Assembly: GCA_018268855.1 (NCBI GenBank) | Contig: JAFDVR010000016.1 | Location: forward strand, 1-64,000 | Direction of reading: 5' to 3' | Source of the DNA: Acidobacteriota bacterium | GTDB lineage: Bacteria; Acidobacteriota; Terriglobia; Terriglobales; Acidobacteriaceae | DNA length: 64,000 nt | Shown: in pieces, positions 11,880 through 21,631 of the stretch | Layout of the letters: the number at the start of each line of letters is the position of its first letter | Numbering within the stretch: position 1 is the first letter of the stretch | Position numbers and translations under genes: made by a program | Notes under the pieces: model-generated | The model's database searches: none | What the model was told of the DNA's origin: nothing | What the model saw: only the letters and a program-made list of their open reading frames with translations

Positions 11880-13337
11880 ATGAATGAAGAAATGCACGAA
11901 GCTGACGAGCACCTAGACAAGCTCCGCGAAGAGTGCGGCGTGATGGCGGTGTATAACCATCCTGACGCGGCGCGCTACACCTACTGGGGTTTGTACTCGC
12001 TGCAGCATCGCGGGCAGGAATCCGGTGGTATTGCTGTCTCGAATGGAGAGGACATTACCGATCTGAAGGGCATGGGGCTGGTGAGCGAGATCTTCACCGA
12101 TCCCGTCCTGGAAAAACTGCCGGGGCATCTTGCGATCGGCCACACGCGCTACTCCACCACCGGCGATTCGGCGCTGCTGAATGCGCAGCCGATTTCGGTG
12201 GAGAGCACCAAGGGCCAGATCGTTATTGCGCATAACGGCAACCTGGTGAACCTTGGCACGGCGAAGGAACGCCTCGAACGCGACGGTGCCATCTTCCAGA
12301 CCACGAGCGACTCCGAGATCATCATTCAGCTCATCGCTCATTCCAAGCAGTCGATGCTGGTGGATTGCATGGCCGAAGCACTCTCGCAGGTGGAAGGTGC
12401 CTTCTCGGTGGTGATGCTCACGCGCAATCGTATCTTTGCAGCGCGTGATCCGCACGGCTTCCGTCCGTTGTCGATGGGCCGCATCCCCGGAGTGGATGGT
12501 GCGCCGGACACGATTGTCTTCGCCTCTGAAACATGCGCCTTCGATCTGCTCAAAGCGAAGTACGAACGCGATGTGGAGCCGGGCGAGCTCATCATGGTGA
12601 GCGAAGACGGCGTGACCTCGCGCTACTTCAACCGCAGCACCAGGCAGGCAAGCTGCATCTTTGAGCATGTCTACTTCGCCCGGCCCGATAGCAGAATCTA
12701 CGGTCGCTGGGTGCAGAAGAGCCGCGAAGAGATGGGCAAGACGCTCGCGCGTGAGAGCGGCGTTCCCGCTGATCTGATCGTTCCTGTTCCGGACAGCGGC
12801 GTGACCGCAGCACTCGGATACGCCGCCGAGTCCGGCATTCCGTTCAACTTCGGCCTCATCCGCAACCACTACGTCGGTCGCACCTTCATTCAGCCAGAAC
12901 AACGCGTGCGCGACTTCGGCGTGCGCATGAAATTGAATCCTGTTCGTGCGCTTTTAGAAGGAAAACGCGTGATCCTGATCGACGATTCGATCATTCGCGG
13001 AACCACGTCACGCAAGATTGTGCGCATGGTGCGCGCCGCGGGTGCGAAAGAAGTCCACATGCGCATCTCGTGTCCGCCAACGATCTCACCGTGCTTCTAT
13101 GGGGTGGATACGCCGCACCGCCGCGAACTGATCGCCGCAAACCAAACGCTCGAAGAGATTCGGGACTTTATCGAAGCGGACTCGCTCGCCTATCTCTCAC
13201 TCGACGGTTTGAAACACGCATGCACGTTTGGCGATGAGAAGCCGAACGGATATTGCGTGGCCTGCTACACCGGCGACTATCCCACACAGTGGGTGGATGT
13301 GAACGAGATTCTGCCTGCTATGCAGAGCATCAGCTAG
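11880..13337 (+). CDS. purF: Amidophosphoribosyltransferase
   Basis: Commits PRPP and glutamine to 5-phosphoribosylamine, the first step of purine synthesis. The N-terminal Ntn glutaminase domain begins at the Cys of EECGVMAVYN after a short propeptide; then come LQHRGQESGG and GHTRYSTTG. The phosphoribosyltransferase PRPP loop is VILIDDSIIRGTTSRKI. Cysteines in SCPPTISPCFYG and NGYCVACYTGDYP mark the [4Fe-4S]-containing Bacillus-type enzyme. I prefer the ATG at 11880 (propeptide of 18 residues) to the frame start at 11817, because the intervening 21 codons coincide with an interspersed repeat; 11892 is also possible. It forms an operon with purL and ends convergently, overlapping the next gene by 4 bases. 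Confidence 0.95.
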   Translation: MNEEMHEADEHLDKLREECGVMAVYNHPDAARYTYWGLYSLQHRGQESGGIAVSNGEDITDLKGMGLVSEIFTDPVLEKLPGHLAIGHTRYSTTGDSALLNAQPISVESTKGQIVIAHNGNLVNLGTAKERLERDGAIFQTTSDSEIIIQLIAHSKQSMLVDCMAEALSQVEGAFSVVMLTRNRIFAARDPHGFRPLSMGRIPGVDGAPDTIVFASETCAFDLLKAKYERDVEPGELIMVSEDGVTSRYFNRSTRQASCIFEHVYFARPDSRIYGRWVQKSREEMGKTLARESGVPADLIVPVPDSGVTAALGYAAESGIPFNFGLIRNHYVGRTFIQPEQRVRDFGVRMKLNPVRALLEGKRVILIDDSIIRGTTSRKIVRMVRAAGAKEVHMRISCPPTISPCFYGVDTPHRRELIAANQTLEEIRDFIEADSLAYLSLDGLKHACTFGDEKPNGYCVACYTGDYPTQWVDVNEILPAMQSIS

Positions 13338-14236
13338 CGATCGTTCGGCGACGGGTGCGGGCGCTGGTATTTGGTGCAGCAGGGCTCGCGCTTCGGCGTA
13401 AATTCCATCAGTTCGATGCGCGTGCCGTCTGGATCAAACAGATTGATTTGCCATTTGCCATCTTGCCCCTGGCGCGGTTCGGCTGTGCCGGTCCAACCGT
13501 TCGCGCGTAGTTTCTTCACTGCTTCCTTAATGCTGATCACTCCCAGCGCAACGTGGTTGGCGCTGCCGTATTGGCGGGCTGTCATGTTGGGCGGACGATT
13601 CAGCATATATTCCACCCATTCACGGCCATCCGGCACCTGCATGCTGGCGTAGTTGACGTGTTCGGGTGTGCCGTCCCAATTGGGGCCGCCTGTCCAGTAG
13701 AGTTTAAAGCCGAGCAGATCACGGAAGAAAGCGTCTGCGGCGGCCCGGTCGTGGACGACGAAGCCTACATGGATGATGCGGCTGGAAACTGCTGTGGCGT
13801 GAACGGGCTGTGCGGTTTTACTTGATCTCACATGCAGACCACGCAGCACGAACGCAATGCGTTTCCTTTCTGGTCCCTGGATGGAGAATCCGCCGCCGTT
13901 TGTCTCGCGCATGTCCTTGATGTGGTGTTCGCGCAAGTATGCCCTCATCTGGCGAGTGCTGCTTACTTCCAGCCCGATCTCTTCTTCGAGTTCCGGCGGA
14001 GGAGCCGGGCTGCGATCGATGAATATGGCTTGTGTGGGAGAAAGAAGATACTCGTCGCTTTGTGGAGCGGGATGCAGGTGGCGAGCTCCGAGAAGACCCG
14101 CGTAGAAGGAAGCCGCTCCTTGCGGATCTGAAGAGTGAAAGCGAACGTAGGCGATGCCCGTGATCTTTGGGCGTGGCGTTTGCGCAACTGAGATCGCGAC
14201 AAAGAAAAATGCGCCCACGAGGAGGAGTTTTCTCAT
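13334..14236 (-). CDS. Secreted two-domain VOC (glyoxalase-like) protein
   Basis: Begins with a Sec signal (MRKLLLVGAFFFVAISVAQ), then two vicinal-oxygen-chelate modules: residues about 27-125 (ITGIAYVRFHSSDPQGAASFY) and about 150-285 (IIHVGFVVHDRAAADAFFRDLLGFKLYW, ending FDPDGTRIELMEF). VOC proteins bind a divalent metal through His/Glu residues and include glyoxalases, dioxygenases and resistance proteins; the substrate here is not deducible. It is on the opposite strand to purF and overlaps its stop codon by three bases. Export of a VOC protein to the periplasm is common in Acidobacteriota but unexplained. Confidence 0.82.
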   Translation of the reverse strand: MRKLLLVGAFFFVAISVAQTPRPKITGIAYVRFHSSDPQGAASFYAGLLGARHLHPAPQSDEYLLSPTQAIFIDRSPAPPPELEEEIGLEVSSTRQMRAYLREHHIKDMRETNGGGFSIQGPERKRIAFVLRGLHVRSSKTAQPVHATAVSSRIIHVGFVVHDRAAADAFFRDLLGFKLYWTGGPNWDGTPEHVNYASMQVPDGREWVEYMLNRPPNMTARQYGSANHVALGVISIKEAVKKLRANGWTGTAEPRQGQDGKWQINLFDPDGTRIELMEFTPKREPCCTKYQRPHPSPNDR

Positions 14237-14283
14237 GGGCGCACTTTAGTCTTTGGTGTGGCTGATCGTCAAAGCGCTTCGTG

Positions 14284-16914
14284 CTAATCCGGCAGTGTTG
14301 TATTGCCTTTGATTTTGAAGATGGTTTTTACCGTTGTGGCTTGCGTACCCGGTTGACCATCGCCCGCGGTGAGAGTGTAGTCGCCCTCGGCGATGATGCG
14401 TTTGCCTTCCGGTGAGACGAAGCTGAGGTCGCGTGGATTGAAATCCACATGAACGCGGCTGGTTGCGCCTGCCTTGACATTAATGCGTTTGAAGGCGCGC
14501 AGTGCTCGTAGTGGCATACCTTCTTTTTGCGGCGGGATGATGTAGAACTGCACCACGGCATCGCCCGCACGTTTGCTGGTATTGCGCACGGTAACGTCTG
14601 CACTGAGCGGTGAACCGGCGGCGACGATGGGCTTGCTGAGCGCGAGCTTCGAGTAGGCGAAATGTGCGTAGCTCAGTCCAAAGCCGAAGGGGAAGAGCGG
14701 CTCGCCGTGGAAGTAGCGATAGGTACGGTTCGCCATGTTGTAGTCATCGAAGAGCGGAAGTTGGTCTACGCTCTTGTAGACCGTGACGGGAAGTTTGCCC
14801 GAAGGATTGTTGACGCCTGCGAGCGTACGCGCGATGGCGGTGCCGCCTTCTTCACCCGGATACCAGGCTTCGAGAATGGCGTTCGCATCTTCGGCGAGCC
14901 AGTTGACCGAGAGCGCGCTGCCATTCATGAGCACGGCGACGAGCGGCTTGCCTGTGGTCTTTACTGCTTTGACGAGCTCTCGTTCTTCGGCTGGGAGATC
15001 GAGGCTGGTTCGGTCGCCGCCGGAGAAGCCAGGGACGTCGACCTTCATCTCTTCGCCTTCGAGTTCGGGCGTAATGCCGACGGATGCGATGACGACGTCC
15101 GCTTCACGCGCGGCGCGAACGGCGCGATCGAGAGCGTCAGGAATTTCACGCACCCACTGCAGGCGCACATCGAGCGTGGTGCCGCCGTGGTACTCGACTG
15201 CGATGGGATAGGCGTGGCCGGCTTTGAGTGTCATGGTTTCCACGTAATCGGATGTGCCGGGCTTGGTGAGTTCGCCGAGCAGTTTGCCTCCGAGGAACAG
15301 ACGCGCGGCGTGGCCGTGAATGCGCAGCGTGTATTTGCCGGACTCGCGCGGTGTGAGTGTGCCCGACCAACGTGCAAAGACGTGGTGAATGCCAGCGGGA
15401 AGATTGCGCGTGAGGCCGTAGTTGATCTGTGAGTCAACCTGCGTGAGGATGGGCTGGCCCTTCATCGATTCGTCAGCGAAATACTCTGCAAGTAGACCGG
15501 GCTTGCCATCGTGCGAGAGCACTTCGGGTTCAATCGCGATGGGCTTGTGCAGGAAGTTGGTGCCGGGCTCGTACACGATGTGCGCAGCGGGGAACTGCTT
15601 GCGCACTCCGTCGAGCAGGTTCACGTAGTGTGAGGAACGCCCGTTGTAATTGCCTTCGAGCACGATGATCTGATCAGCCAGCGGACCGATAACAGCGATC
15701 TTTTTTGTGCGCGGAGATAGCGGAAGCGTGCCGTCATTCTTGAGCAGAACCATCGACTCTTCGGCGAGCTTGAGCGCGAGTGCGCGGCTGGCGGCGGTGT
15801 TGTTTGCTGAGTCGGGAATGTTGGCGTAGGGCACCATCTCCACAGGATCGAACATGCCAAGGCGGAAGCGTGCTTCCAGCAGTCGGCGCAGAGCGGTGTC
15901 GATATCGGCCTCGGTGGCGTGGCCTTCTTTTACCGCGTCGATGTAGCGCTGATAGTCGGAGGCATCTTTCTTGATGGTGAGGAAGTCGGCGCAGTCGTTA
16001 TCGGTGCCGGCTTTGAGAGAGACGGCGGCTGCTTCCGCCAGTGTGGGAACGAACTTGTGGCCTTTGGCGATGTCTGCGACGGCATCGCAGTCGGAGACAA
16101 CATAGCCGCGGAAGCCCCAGTTCTTTCGCAGCGTGTCTTTCAGCAGAAACGTATTCGCGCATCCAGGCTCGCCGTTCACGGAGTTGTAGACGCACATGAC
16201 GGAGGCAGCCTTTGCTTCGACAACAGTGGCGCGGAAGGCGGGAAAGTACGTGTCCGCCATATCGTGCAGGCTTACTTTTACATCGGCGGTGTGACGGGTG
16301 GATTCAGGCCCGCTGTGCACGGCATAGTGCTTAGGCGTGGCGATAGCGCGGTAGTAGTGAGGATCGTCTCCCTGCACACCTTTTACGAACGCGACGCCCA
16401 TGTGCGCGGTGAGGAATGGATCTTCGCCGTAAGTTTCCATCCCGCGCCCCCAGCGCGGATCGCGGAAGATGTTGATGTTGGGCGACCAGAAGGTGAGCCC
16501 TTGAAAGATAGTGCGCTCGCCCGCGCGGACGGCCATGTTGTACTTCGCACGGCCTTCGGTGCCGATGACCACGCCCATCTTGTGAATGGAGTCGGGATCG
16601 AAGGTGGCAGCGAGTCCGATCGGCTCGGGGAAGACAGTCGCTGTGCCGTAAGCCACGCCGTGCAGCGCTTCGTTCCACCAATCGTATGCGGGAATACCAA
16701 GGCGCGGAATGGCGCGTGATTGATTGACGAGTTGGGAAGCTTTCTCTTCCAACGTCATGCGATGCAGCAGATCGTCTACGCGCTGATCGAGTGGGAGCTT
16801 CGGATTGCGATACGGCATCTGCGCCACGCCTGCGGGCAGCGGTTCGGGTGGTGGAGCCTGCGCGATGACGGTGGCGGAGAGAAGGCCGAGAGCGAGGATG
16901 AGCGTGCGATGCAT
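14284..16914 (-). CDS. Glycoside hydrolase family 3 with PA14 insert
   Basis: Exported GH3 beta-glucosidase/beta-xylosidase-type enzyme that hydrolyses terminal beta-linked sugars. The start at 16914 has AGGAG 6 bases upstream and yields a signal peptide (MHRTLILALGLLSATVIAQA). The N-terminal TIM barrel covers about residues 40-370 and carries the nucleophile Asp in GYVVSDCDAV and the substrate-binding block ATPKHYAVHSGPE. A PA14 module (about residues 470-610, with YFADESMKG and RWSGTLTPRESGKYTLRI) is inserted in the alpha/beta sandwich domain, followed by the fibronectin-III-like C-terminus (ADVTVRNTSKRAGDAVVQFY). It is divergent from GH92 across a perfect palindromic operator and is probably co-regulated with it. 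The closest annotation would be beta-xylosidase/beta-glucosidase; specificity cannot be fixed by eye. Confidence 0.93.
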   Translation of the reverse strand: MHRTLILALGLLSATVIAQAPPPEPLPAGVAQMPYRNPKLPLDQRVDDLLHRMTLEEKASQLVNQSRAIPRLGIPAYDWWNEALHGVAYGTATVFPEPIGLAATFDPDSIHKMGVVIGTEGRAKYNMAVRAGERTIFQGLTFWSPNINIFRDPRWGRGMETYGEDPFLTAHMGVAFVKGVQGDDPHYYRAIATPKHYAVHSGPESTRHTADVKVSLHDMADTYFPAFRATVVEAKAASVMCVYNSVNGEPGCANTFLLKDTLRKNWGFRGYVVSDCDAVADIAKGHKFVPTLAEAAAVSLKAGTDNDCADFLTIKKDASDYQRYIDAVKEGHATEADIDTALRRLLEARFRLGMFDPVEMVPYANIPDSANNTAASRALALKLAEESMVLLKNDGTLPLSPRTKKIAVIGPLADQIIVLEGNYNGRSSHYVNLLDGVRKQFPAAHIVYEPGTNFLHKPIAIEPEVLSHDGKPGLLAEYFADESMKGQPILTQVDSQINYGLTRNLPAGIHHVFARWSGTLTPRESGKYTLRIHGHAARLFLGGKLLGELTKPGTSDYVETMTLKAGHAYPIAVEYHGGTTLDVRLQWVREIPDALDRAVRAAREADVVIASVGITPELEGEEMKVDVPGFSGGDRTSLDLPAEERELVKAVKTTGKPLVAVLMNGSALSVNWLAEDANAILEAWYPGEEGGTAIARTLAGVNNPSGKLPVTVYKSVDQLPLFDDYNMANRTYRYFHGEPLFPFGFGLSYAHFAYSKLALSKPIVAAGSPLSADVTVRNTSKRAGDAVVQFYIIPPQKEGMPLRALRAFKRINVKAGATSRVHVDFNPRDLSFVSPEGKRIIAEGDYTLTAGDGQPGTQATTVKTIFKIKGNTTLPD

Positions 16915-17007
16915 GAGAACTCCTGGATCACCGAAGAGACATCTGATCATCGGGGTAGATGACCACTGTAGCCGAAGTCGAGGCATTTGGGGCATACTGA
17001 AGGACGC

Positions 17008-17029
17008 AAATTGGAATCGATTCCAATTT
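17008..17029. promoter_or_regulatory. LacI-type operator O1
   Basis: A perfect 22-bp palindrome whose core is TTGGAATCGATTCCAA (17011-17026), placed between the divergent GH3 and GH92 genes, 20 bases before the GH92 start. It is the best-conserved of six sites of this type in the window. It probably binds the LacI-family protein encoded at 21632. Confidence 0.85.
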
Positions 17030-17048
17030 ACGCTAAAGAGAGATAAAA

Positions 17049-19352
17049 ATGATGGACCGGCGCGGATTTATTCAGCTTGCTTCGTTTGCGGCAACGCAGA
17101 GCGTTTTGGGAACTACGGTTGCACATGCAGCAAGCGAACGTGCGGCGGAAGATCTGACGCGATGGGTCGATCCCATCATCGGCACGGGAGGGCACGGCCA
17201 TACCTATCCCGGCGCGACGGTCCCCTTTGGTGCGGTCCAGTTCAGTCCTGATACGTACAACAAGCAGTGGGATGCGGCTTCTGGCTATCACCGAGACGAC
17301 ACGTCGATCATGGGCTTCAGTCATACACACCTGAGCGGTACTGGCGTGGGCGACATGCTGGATCTGCTGCTAGTTCCGCGTACAGGAGCGGTGAAGCTGG
17401 AGCCCGGCACGCGCGAGCATCCTGAGGAGGGATACCGCTCGCGCTTTGATCATAAGAATGAGCATGCCGAACCGGGATATTACTCGGTGAAGATGCAGTC
17501 TGCCGGCGGCAAGCAGGTGCAGGTGGAGTTGAGCGCGACGGGGCGCACCGGCATTGCGCGGATTCACTTTCCTGAGGGTGAGGAGCCACACATTCTGCTC
17601 GACTGGTACCACGTCTATGGCACTAACAATACAGTGACATGGGCTGATTTGCGTGTGGATGATGAGCAGCGTATCTCCGGTGGTCGCGGTGTGGACAAGT
17701 GGACGCCCAAGCGCGAGATCTACTTTGCGACGGAGTTCTCGCAGAGGCCGAAGAAGATTGAAGTCTTTGCCGAAGGCAAGCCGGTCGATAGCAGAAGGGT
17801 GAGCGGCATCCGCTTGCAGGTGGCACTGCATTTTGAACCCGGTTCCACGGTGCTGGTGAAGAGCGGCATCTCCATTGTGAGCGCGAAGAATGCTCGGCTG
17901 AATCTCGATACGGAGTTGCCGGGGTGGAATTTCGACGCCGTGCGCACTGCGGCAAATCGCAAGTGGCAGGCGGAGTTAGCGAAGATCGTTGTTGAAGATG
18001 CGGACGCTGAGCGCAAGAAGATCTTCTACACCGGCCTGTATCACATGATGTGCGCGCCTACGCTGAATGATGACGTGAATGGCGAATATCGAGGGCTGGA
18101 TAAGCAGGTGCATACGCTTGCAAAGGGCGAGCACAACTACAGCACCTTCTCGCTATGGGATACGTATCGCGCGCTGCATCCCTCGTTTACGTTGTGGCAG
18201 AGGGAGCGCGTGGCGCCGATGGTGAACTGCCTGATTCGCATAGCGGAGCAGAGCATTTATGGATTTCCAATCTGGCCGTTGCAGGATGGCGAGACGTATT
18301 GCATGCCGGGATATCACGCGGCGAGCGTAATGGCTGAGGCTTGCGTGAAGAAGGTGCCGGGCATCGATTGGCAGCGCGCGTATCGCGCGATGCGCAAACG
18401 CAATATGGACGACGACTACATGGGACTGCCTATCTACCGCCGCGTGGGATTTATTCCTGCCGATCGCGAGAAGGAGAGCGTCGGCAAGGTCATTGAGTAC
18501 ATGTACTGCGACTGGGCAACCTCGCAGGTGGCTGAACATGTTGGCGCACATGTAGACGCGAAGATTCAGCGGAAGCGTTCGCAGAGTTATAAAAAACTCT
18601 TCGACGCGAAGACGCAGTTCATTCGCGCGCGACTTACCAATGGCGATTGGACGCCGAACTTCGATCCAAAAGCTACGGGATATAGTCCGGCGTGGCGCGA
18701 CTACTGCGAGTCAAACGCATGGCAATCCACCTTTGGCGTGCAGCACGACGTGAAGGGATACATGCATCTCTTCGGCGGACGCGAAGCGTTTGCGCGGAGG
18801 CTGGATGCATTGTTCACCGAGCCGTTTGGCGTGACCAACGAGAACGTGATGGACATGACCGGCTACATCGGCCAGTACGTGCATGGCAACGAGCCGAGCC
18901 ATCACATCGCGTATCTCTACTTGTGGGCCGGGCAGCCGTGGAAGACGCAGGAGCGGGTGCAGCAAATTCTGGAGACGCTGTATCATGCTGCGCCGGATGG
19001 CTTGTCGGGCAATGAAGATTGCGGGCAGATGTCGGCGTGGTTCTGCATGAGTGCGATGGGTTTGTATGCTGTCGATCCAGCAAGCGGGACGTATGTGCTC
19101 AATGCGCCGCTCTTCAATCGCGTGACGGTAAAGCTGGGCGGCGGGAAGAAGTTGGTGATCGGGGCGAAGCGGTCATCGCATAGCGACAAGTATGTTCACG
19201 GCGTTACGTTGAATGGCAAACCGCACGACCGCCTATGGGTACATCACTCAGAGCTTGTGGATGGAGCGCACCTGCTCTTCCATCTTGGCGCAGAGCCGAA
19301 CAAGAGCTTCGCAGTATCAGAGACGGCGATGCCGCCATCTCTGACTGCGTGA
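17049..19352 (+). CDS. GH92 alpha-mannosidase
   Basis: Calcium-dependent exo-alpha-mannosidase family (mostly alpha-1,2/1,3/1,4 linkages on N-glycans or mannans), exported through an N-terminal signal with RR (MMDRRGFIQLASFAATQSVLG). The N-terminal beta-sandwich starts at WVDPIIGTGGHGHTYPGATVPFG, a family signature. The (alpha/alpha)6 barrel carries FSLWDTYRALHPSFTL, GFPIWPLQDGETYCMPGYH, HGNEPSHHIAYLYLWAG and LSGNEDCGQMSAW, which include the acidic catalytic and Ca-binding residues. Its 767 residues are normal. Purine-rich AAAGAGAGATAAAA before the ATG at 17049 acts as ribosome site. Operator O1 lies just upstream. It ends convergently with the GH31 gene with a one-base gap. Confidence 0.95.
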   Translation: MMDRRGFIQLASFAATQSVLGTTVAHAASERAAEDLTRWVDPIIGTGGHGHTYPGATVPFGAVQFSPDTYNKQWDAASGYHRDDTSIMGFSHTHLSGTGVGDMLDLLLVPRTGAVKLEPGTREHPEEGYRSRFDHKNEHAEPGYYSVKMQSAGGKQVQVELSATGRTGIARIHFPEGEEPHILLDWYHVYGTNNTVTWADLRVDDEQRISGGRGVDKWTPKREIYFATEFSQRPKKIEVFAEGKPVDSRRVSGIRLQVALHFEPGSTVLVKSGISIVSAKNARLNLDTELPGWNFDAVRTAANRKWQAELAKIVVEDADAERKKIFYTGLYHMMCAPTLNDDVNGEYRGLDKQVHTLAKGEHNYSTFSLWDTYRALHPSFTLWQRERVAPMVNCLIRIAEQSIYGFPIWPLQDGETYCMPGYHAASVMAEACVKKVPGIDWQRAYRAMRKRNMDDDYMGLPIYRRVGFIPADREKESVGKVIEYMYCDWATSQVAEHVGAHVDAKIQRKRSQSYKKLFDAKTQFIRARLTNGDWTPNFDPKATGYSPAWRDYCESNAWQSTFGVQHDVKGYMHLFGGREAFARRLDALFTEPFGVTNENVMDMTGYIGQYVHGNEPSHHIAYLYLWAGQPWKTQERVQQILETLYHAAPDGLSGNEDCGQMSAWFCMSAMGLYAVDPASGTYVLNAPLFNRVTVKLGGGKKLVIGAKRSSHSDKYVHGVTLNGKPHDRLWVHHSELVDGAHLLFHLGAEPNKSFAVSETAMPPSLTA

Positions 19353-19353
19353 T

Positions 19354-21468
19354 TCATCCGATCTTCTTCCAATCGCGAATGATGTAGCGCGACGACTGCG
19401 TTGCGCCAGCCGCTGCGTGGCCGGAGGATGCAGTTGCATCCCAGGTGAGCGCGAAGGCGTCACTCTGCCAACTGCGGCTCCCATCGCCATAGACGCGCAC
19501 GTCCACATGCACCTGCTTTTCTTGCGTAGTCGGTGTCACTTCGGCCCACGGAATCACTGAGCCCGAGCGAACATACACAGGAATGGCGTTGTAGGTTGCC
19601 GGGATGTGCTTCTTTGTGGGGCCAGTAATGCGTTCGCCAGTCCAGAAGTCGTGCCACTCGCCTGCGGGGAAGACAACGTTGCGGCCTGCTTCTTTTGCGA
19701 ACATCGGCGCAATCATCAGACTGTCGCCCATCATGTATTGGTCGTCCACGTTGGTGAGTGAGGCGTCCTCAGGAAAATCGAGCAGCAGTGCGCGGAAGGG
19801 TGGCGTGCCGTCCTTGGCATACTTTGCGAACGCAGCTTCGAGATACGGAAGCATCTGCATGCGCCAGCCGATGATCTCGCGGCACTTGGTTTCGAGCGCT
19901 TCCCAGTCGTGTGTGAATTCATCGTTATTGTTCTTCGTGCGGTCGATCTGCTTCCACGGTGGATTGCGGATGTACCATGCATTCACCATCGCAAGCGGTG
20001 AAAAGATGACGCTCTGAAGGCGGCGCAACAGATCCTCCTCGGTATGCGCGTCGCGCACTTCAGGACACCAGAGCAGACCGCAGAAACCTGAGTTCACGAG
20101 CGCGCGGATGAACTGGCGATGATCGTATAAATCGCTGTATAGGACGAATGGATACGGCGCTGCGAAGGTGCCACTGGAACGCACGAGTCCATAGGTGGAT
20201 TTATTGCGGCTTTGGAATGCGTTGAGGATTGTGTCCTGATAGCGCAGACCGAAGCAGGCATGCATCTGTTCGCCGTCCAGACCGGAGGGGAAGCGGCTGA
20301 AGTCTGCGAAGGACCAGCCGTTGGTGAAGTCGGAGCCATCGCACTCATCGAGTTTGAATCCGGAGATGCCGATGTCGATCAACTCTTTGGCGTGATAGCC
20401 GCCGAAGATCTTGCGCGCGGGCGCACCCGCAAAGTCGGGCACAAGGCCCTCCCACACGGCATAATTGCCTGCGTACGGAACGAGCGCGGGAAAGATGGGC
20501 GACGAGGGATGGGTGAAGGCATGCTCCCATAGGTTGATGTGAAAGCCCATCTCGCCACTCTTTTGCACGAATGCTTTGGGATCCGGAAAGCGCGCTTTCT
20601 CCCATGCGAAAGAGCAGGAGTAAGCGTGTGTCTGCCAACCAGGTTCCAGACCGAAGACATCGCACGGGATCTTGCGATCGCGGAACTCCTGTTCGAGTTT
20701 CGTAATCTGATCGGCATCGAGATGCATCTCCGGGCGATACCAGAAGCCTAGGCCCCATGTAGGTGGAGTCACGCCGCCACCGGAGAAGAGGTTGTAGCGG
20801 CGCACCACGTCCATCATGGATGGGCCGCTAAAGAGATAAACATCCACACCTTTGCAGCGCGGCACTTCAATACGCATCTCCGCTTGCAGTTCACGCTGGC
20901 GCGCACGGACATCGGTGGGCACATTTACAGTGAGGCTGGTGACGGGTTCGCTCTTTGTAGGTTTGGGCTGCACCTGTCCGCAATAAAAGTTTGCCTGGCG
21001 AAAGGTATCTACCAGCACGCCGTAACCATGTGTCGTGAGATAGAAAGGGACCGGCGCGTGCGAGTCGCCAGAGTCTCCAAGCGGATCGGCGTTGACGCGG
21101 ATGGTGCGCTTTTTCGTTCTTTGCTCGAACGACATCAGTTGCAGGCCGAAGCCGTAGATCAATTCCCCCGGGGCGAGAGGGAGATTGAGATGAACACCGC
21201 GTGCATCCATCGACGACGTAAGCGCAAGGTCTGGTCGATGTGCTGAGGGCATGGCGTGCAAGGCCGCTTCTGTTGGAGCAATCAGGCGGCAACGCGCAGG
21301 CGTTTGCGCCTCAGGTACGCCTACCGTGGCCCGCCAGATACCGGGCAGAACAGGCTTCCAGACCGATGTGCCTGCGGCATGTGGAGTGGCAGCCTCGGCC
21401 GAAATCTCTGTAGCGGCAAGCGTCAATCCAGCAGCTATTCCCTTGGCAAGTTCGCGCCGGTTCATCAT
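19354..21468 (-). CDS. GH31 alpha-glycosidase
   Basis: Secreted retaining alpha-glycosidase of family GH31 (alpha-glucosidase, alpha-xylosidase or related). The start at 21468 (MMNRRELAKGIAAGLTLAATEISAEA) has AGGAG 8 bases upstream; the twin-arginine-like signal suggests Tat export. Central TIM barrel: WGLGFWYRPEMHLDADQI, CDVFGLEPGWQTHAYSC, the nucleophile Asp in GFKLDECDGSDF, and the acid/base region SDLYDHRQFIRALVNSGFCGLLWCPEVRDA. C-terminal beta domains contain MMGDSLMIAPMFAKEAGRNVVFPAG. At about 704 residues it is of usual length. It is divergent from the lacI-type gene, and operator O2 lies 25 bases upstream of its start. Confidence 0.93.
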   Translation of the reverse strand: MMNRRELAKGIAAGLTLAATEISAEAATPHAAGTSVWKPVLPGIWRATVGVPEAQTPARCRLIAPTEAALHAMPSAHRPDLALTSSMDARGVHLNLPLAPGELIYGFGLQLMSFEQRTKKRTIRVNADPLGDSGDSHAPVPFYLTTHGYGVLVDTFRQANFYCGQVQPKPTKSEPVTSLTVNVPTDVRARQRELQAEMRIEVPRCKGVDVYLFSGPSMMDVVRRYNLFSGGGVTPPTWGLGFWYRPEMHLDADQITKLEQEFRDRKIPCDVFGLEPGWQTHAYSCSFAWEKARFPDPKAFVQKSGEMGFHINLWEHAFTHPSSPIFPALVPYAGNYAVWEGLVPDFAGAPARKIFGGYHAKELIDIGISGFKLDECDGSDFTNGWSFADFSRFPSGLDGEQMHACFGLRYQDTILNAFQSRNKSTYGLVRSSGTFAAPYPFVLYSDLYDHRQFIRALVNSGFCGLLWCPEVRDAHTEEDLLRRLQSVIFSPLAMVNAWYIRNPPWKQIDRTKNNNDEFTHDWEALETKCREIIGWRMQMLPYLEAAFAKYAKDGTPPFRALLLDFPEDASLTNVDDQYMMGDSLMIAPMFAKEAGRNVVFPAGEWHDFWTGERITGPTKKHIPATYNAIPVYVRSGSVIPWAEVTPTTQEKQVHVDVRVYGDGSRSWQSDAFALTWDATASSGHAAAGATQSSRYIIRDWKKIG

Positions 21469-21492
21469 GCAACCCACTCCTGAAGTTGAAAA

Positions 21493-21508
21493 TTGGAATT
21501 GATACCAA
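21493..21508. promoter_or_regulatory. LacI-type operator O2
   Basis: TTGGAATTGATACCAA, two mismatches from the consensus palindrome, between the divergent GH31 and lacI-type genes. Its position would allow control of GH31 and autoregulation of the regulator. Confidence 0.75.
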
Positions 21509-21631
21509 AAACCGTCTTGCTCGAAGAGTATGGACGCACGGCGGGAGTGTCAAACGATCAAAAACGAGAGTGCAGCCGCAATGAATTATGCAAAATAGCA
21601 CGTTGTCTGTGTTAGAACGGGTCTCACGGGC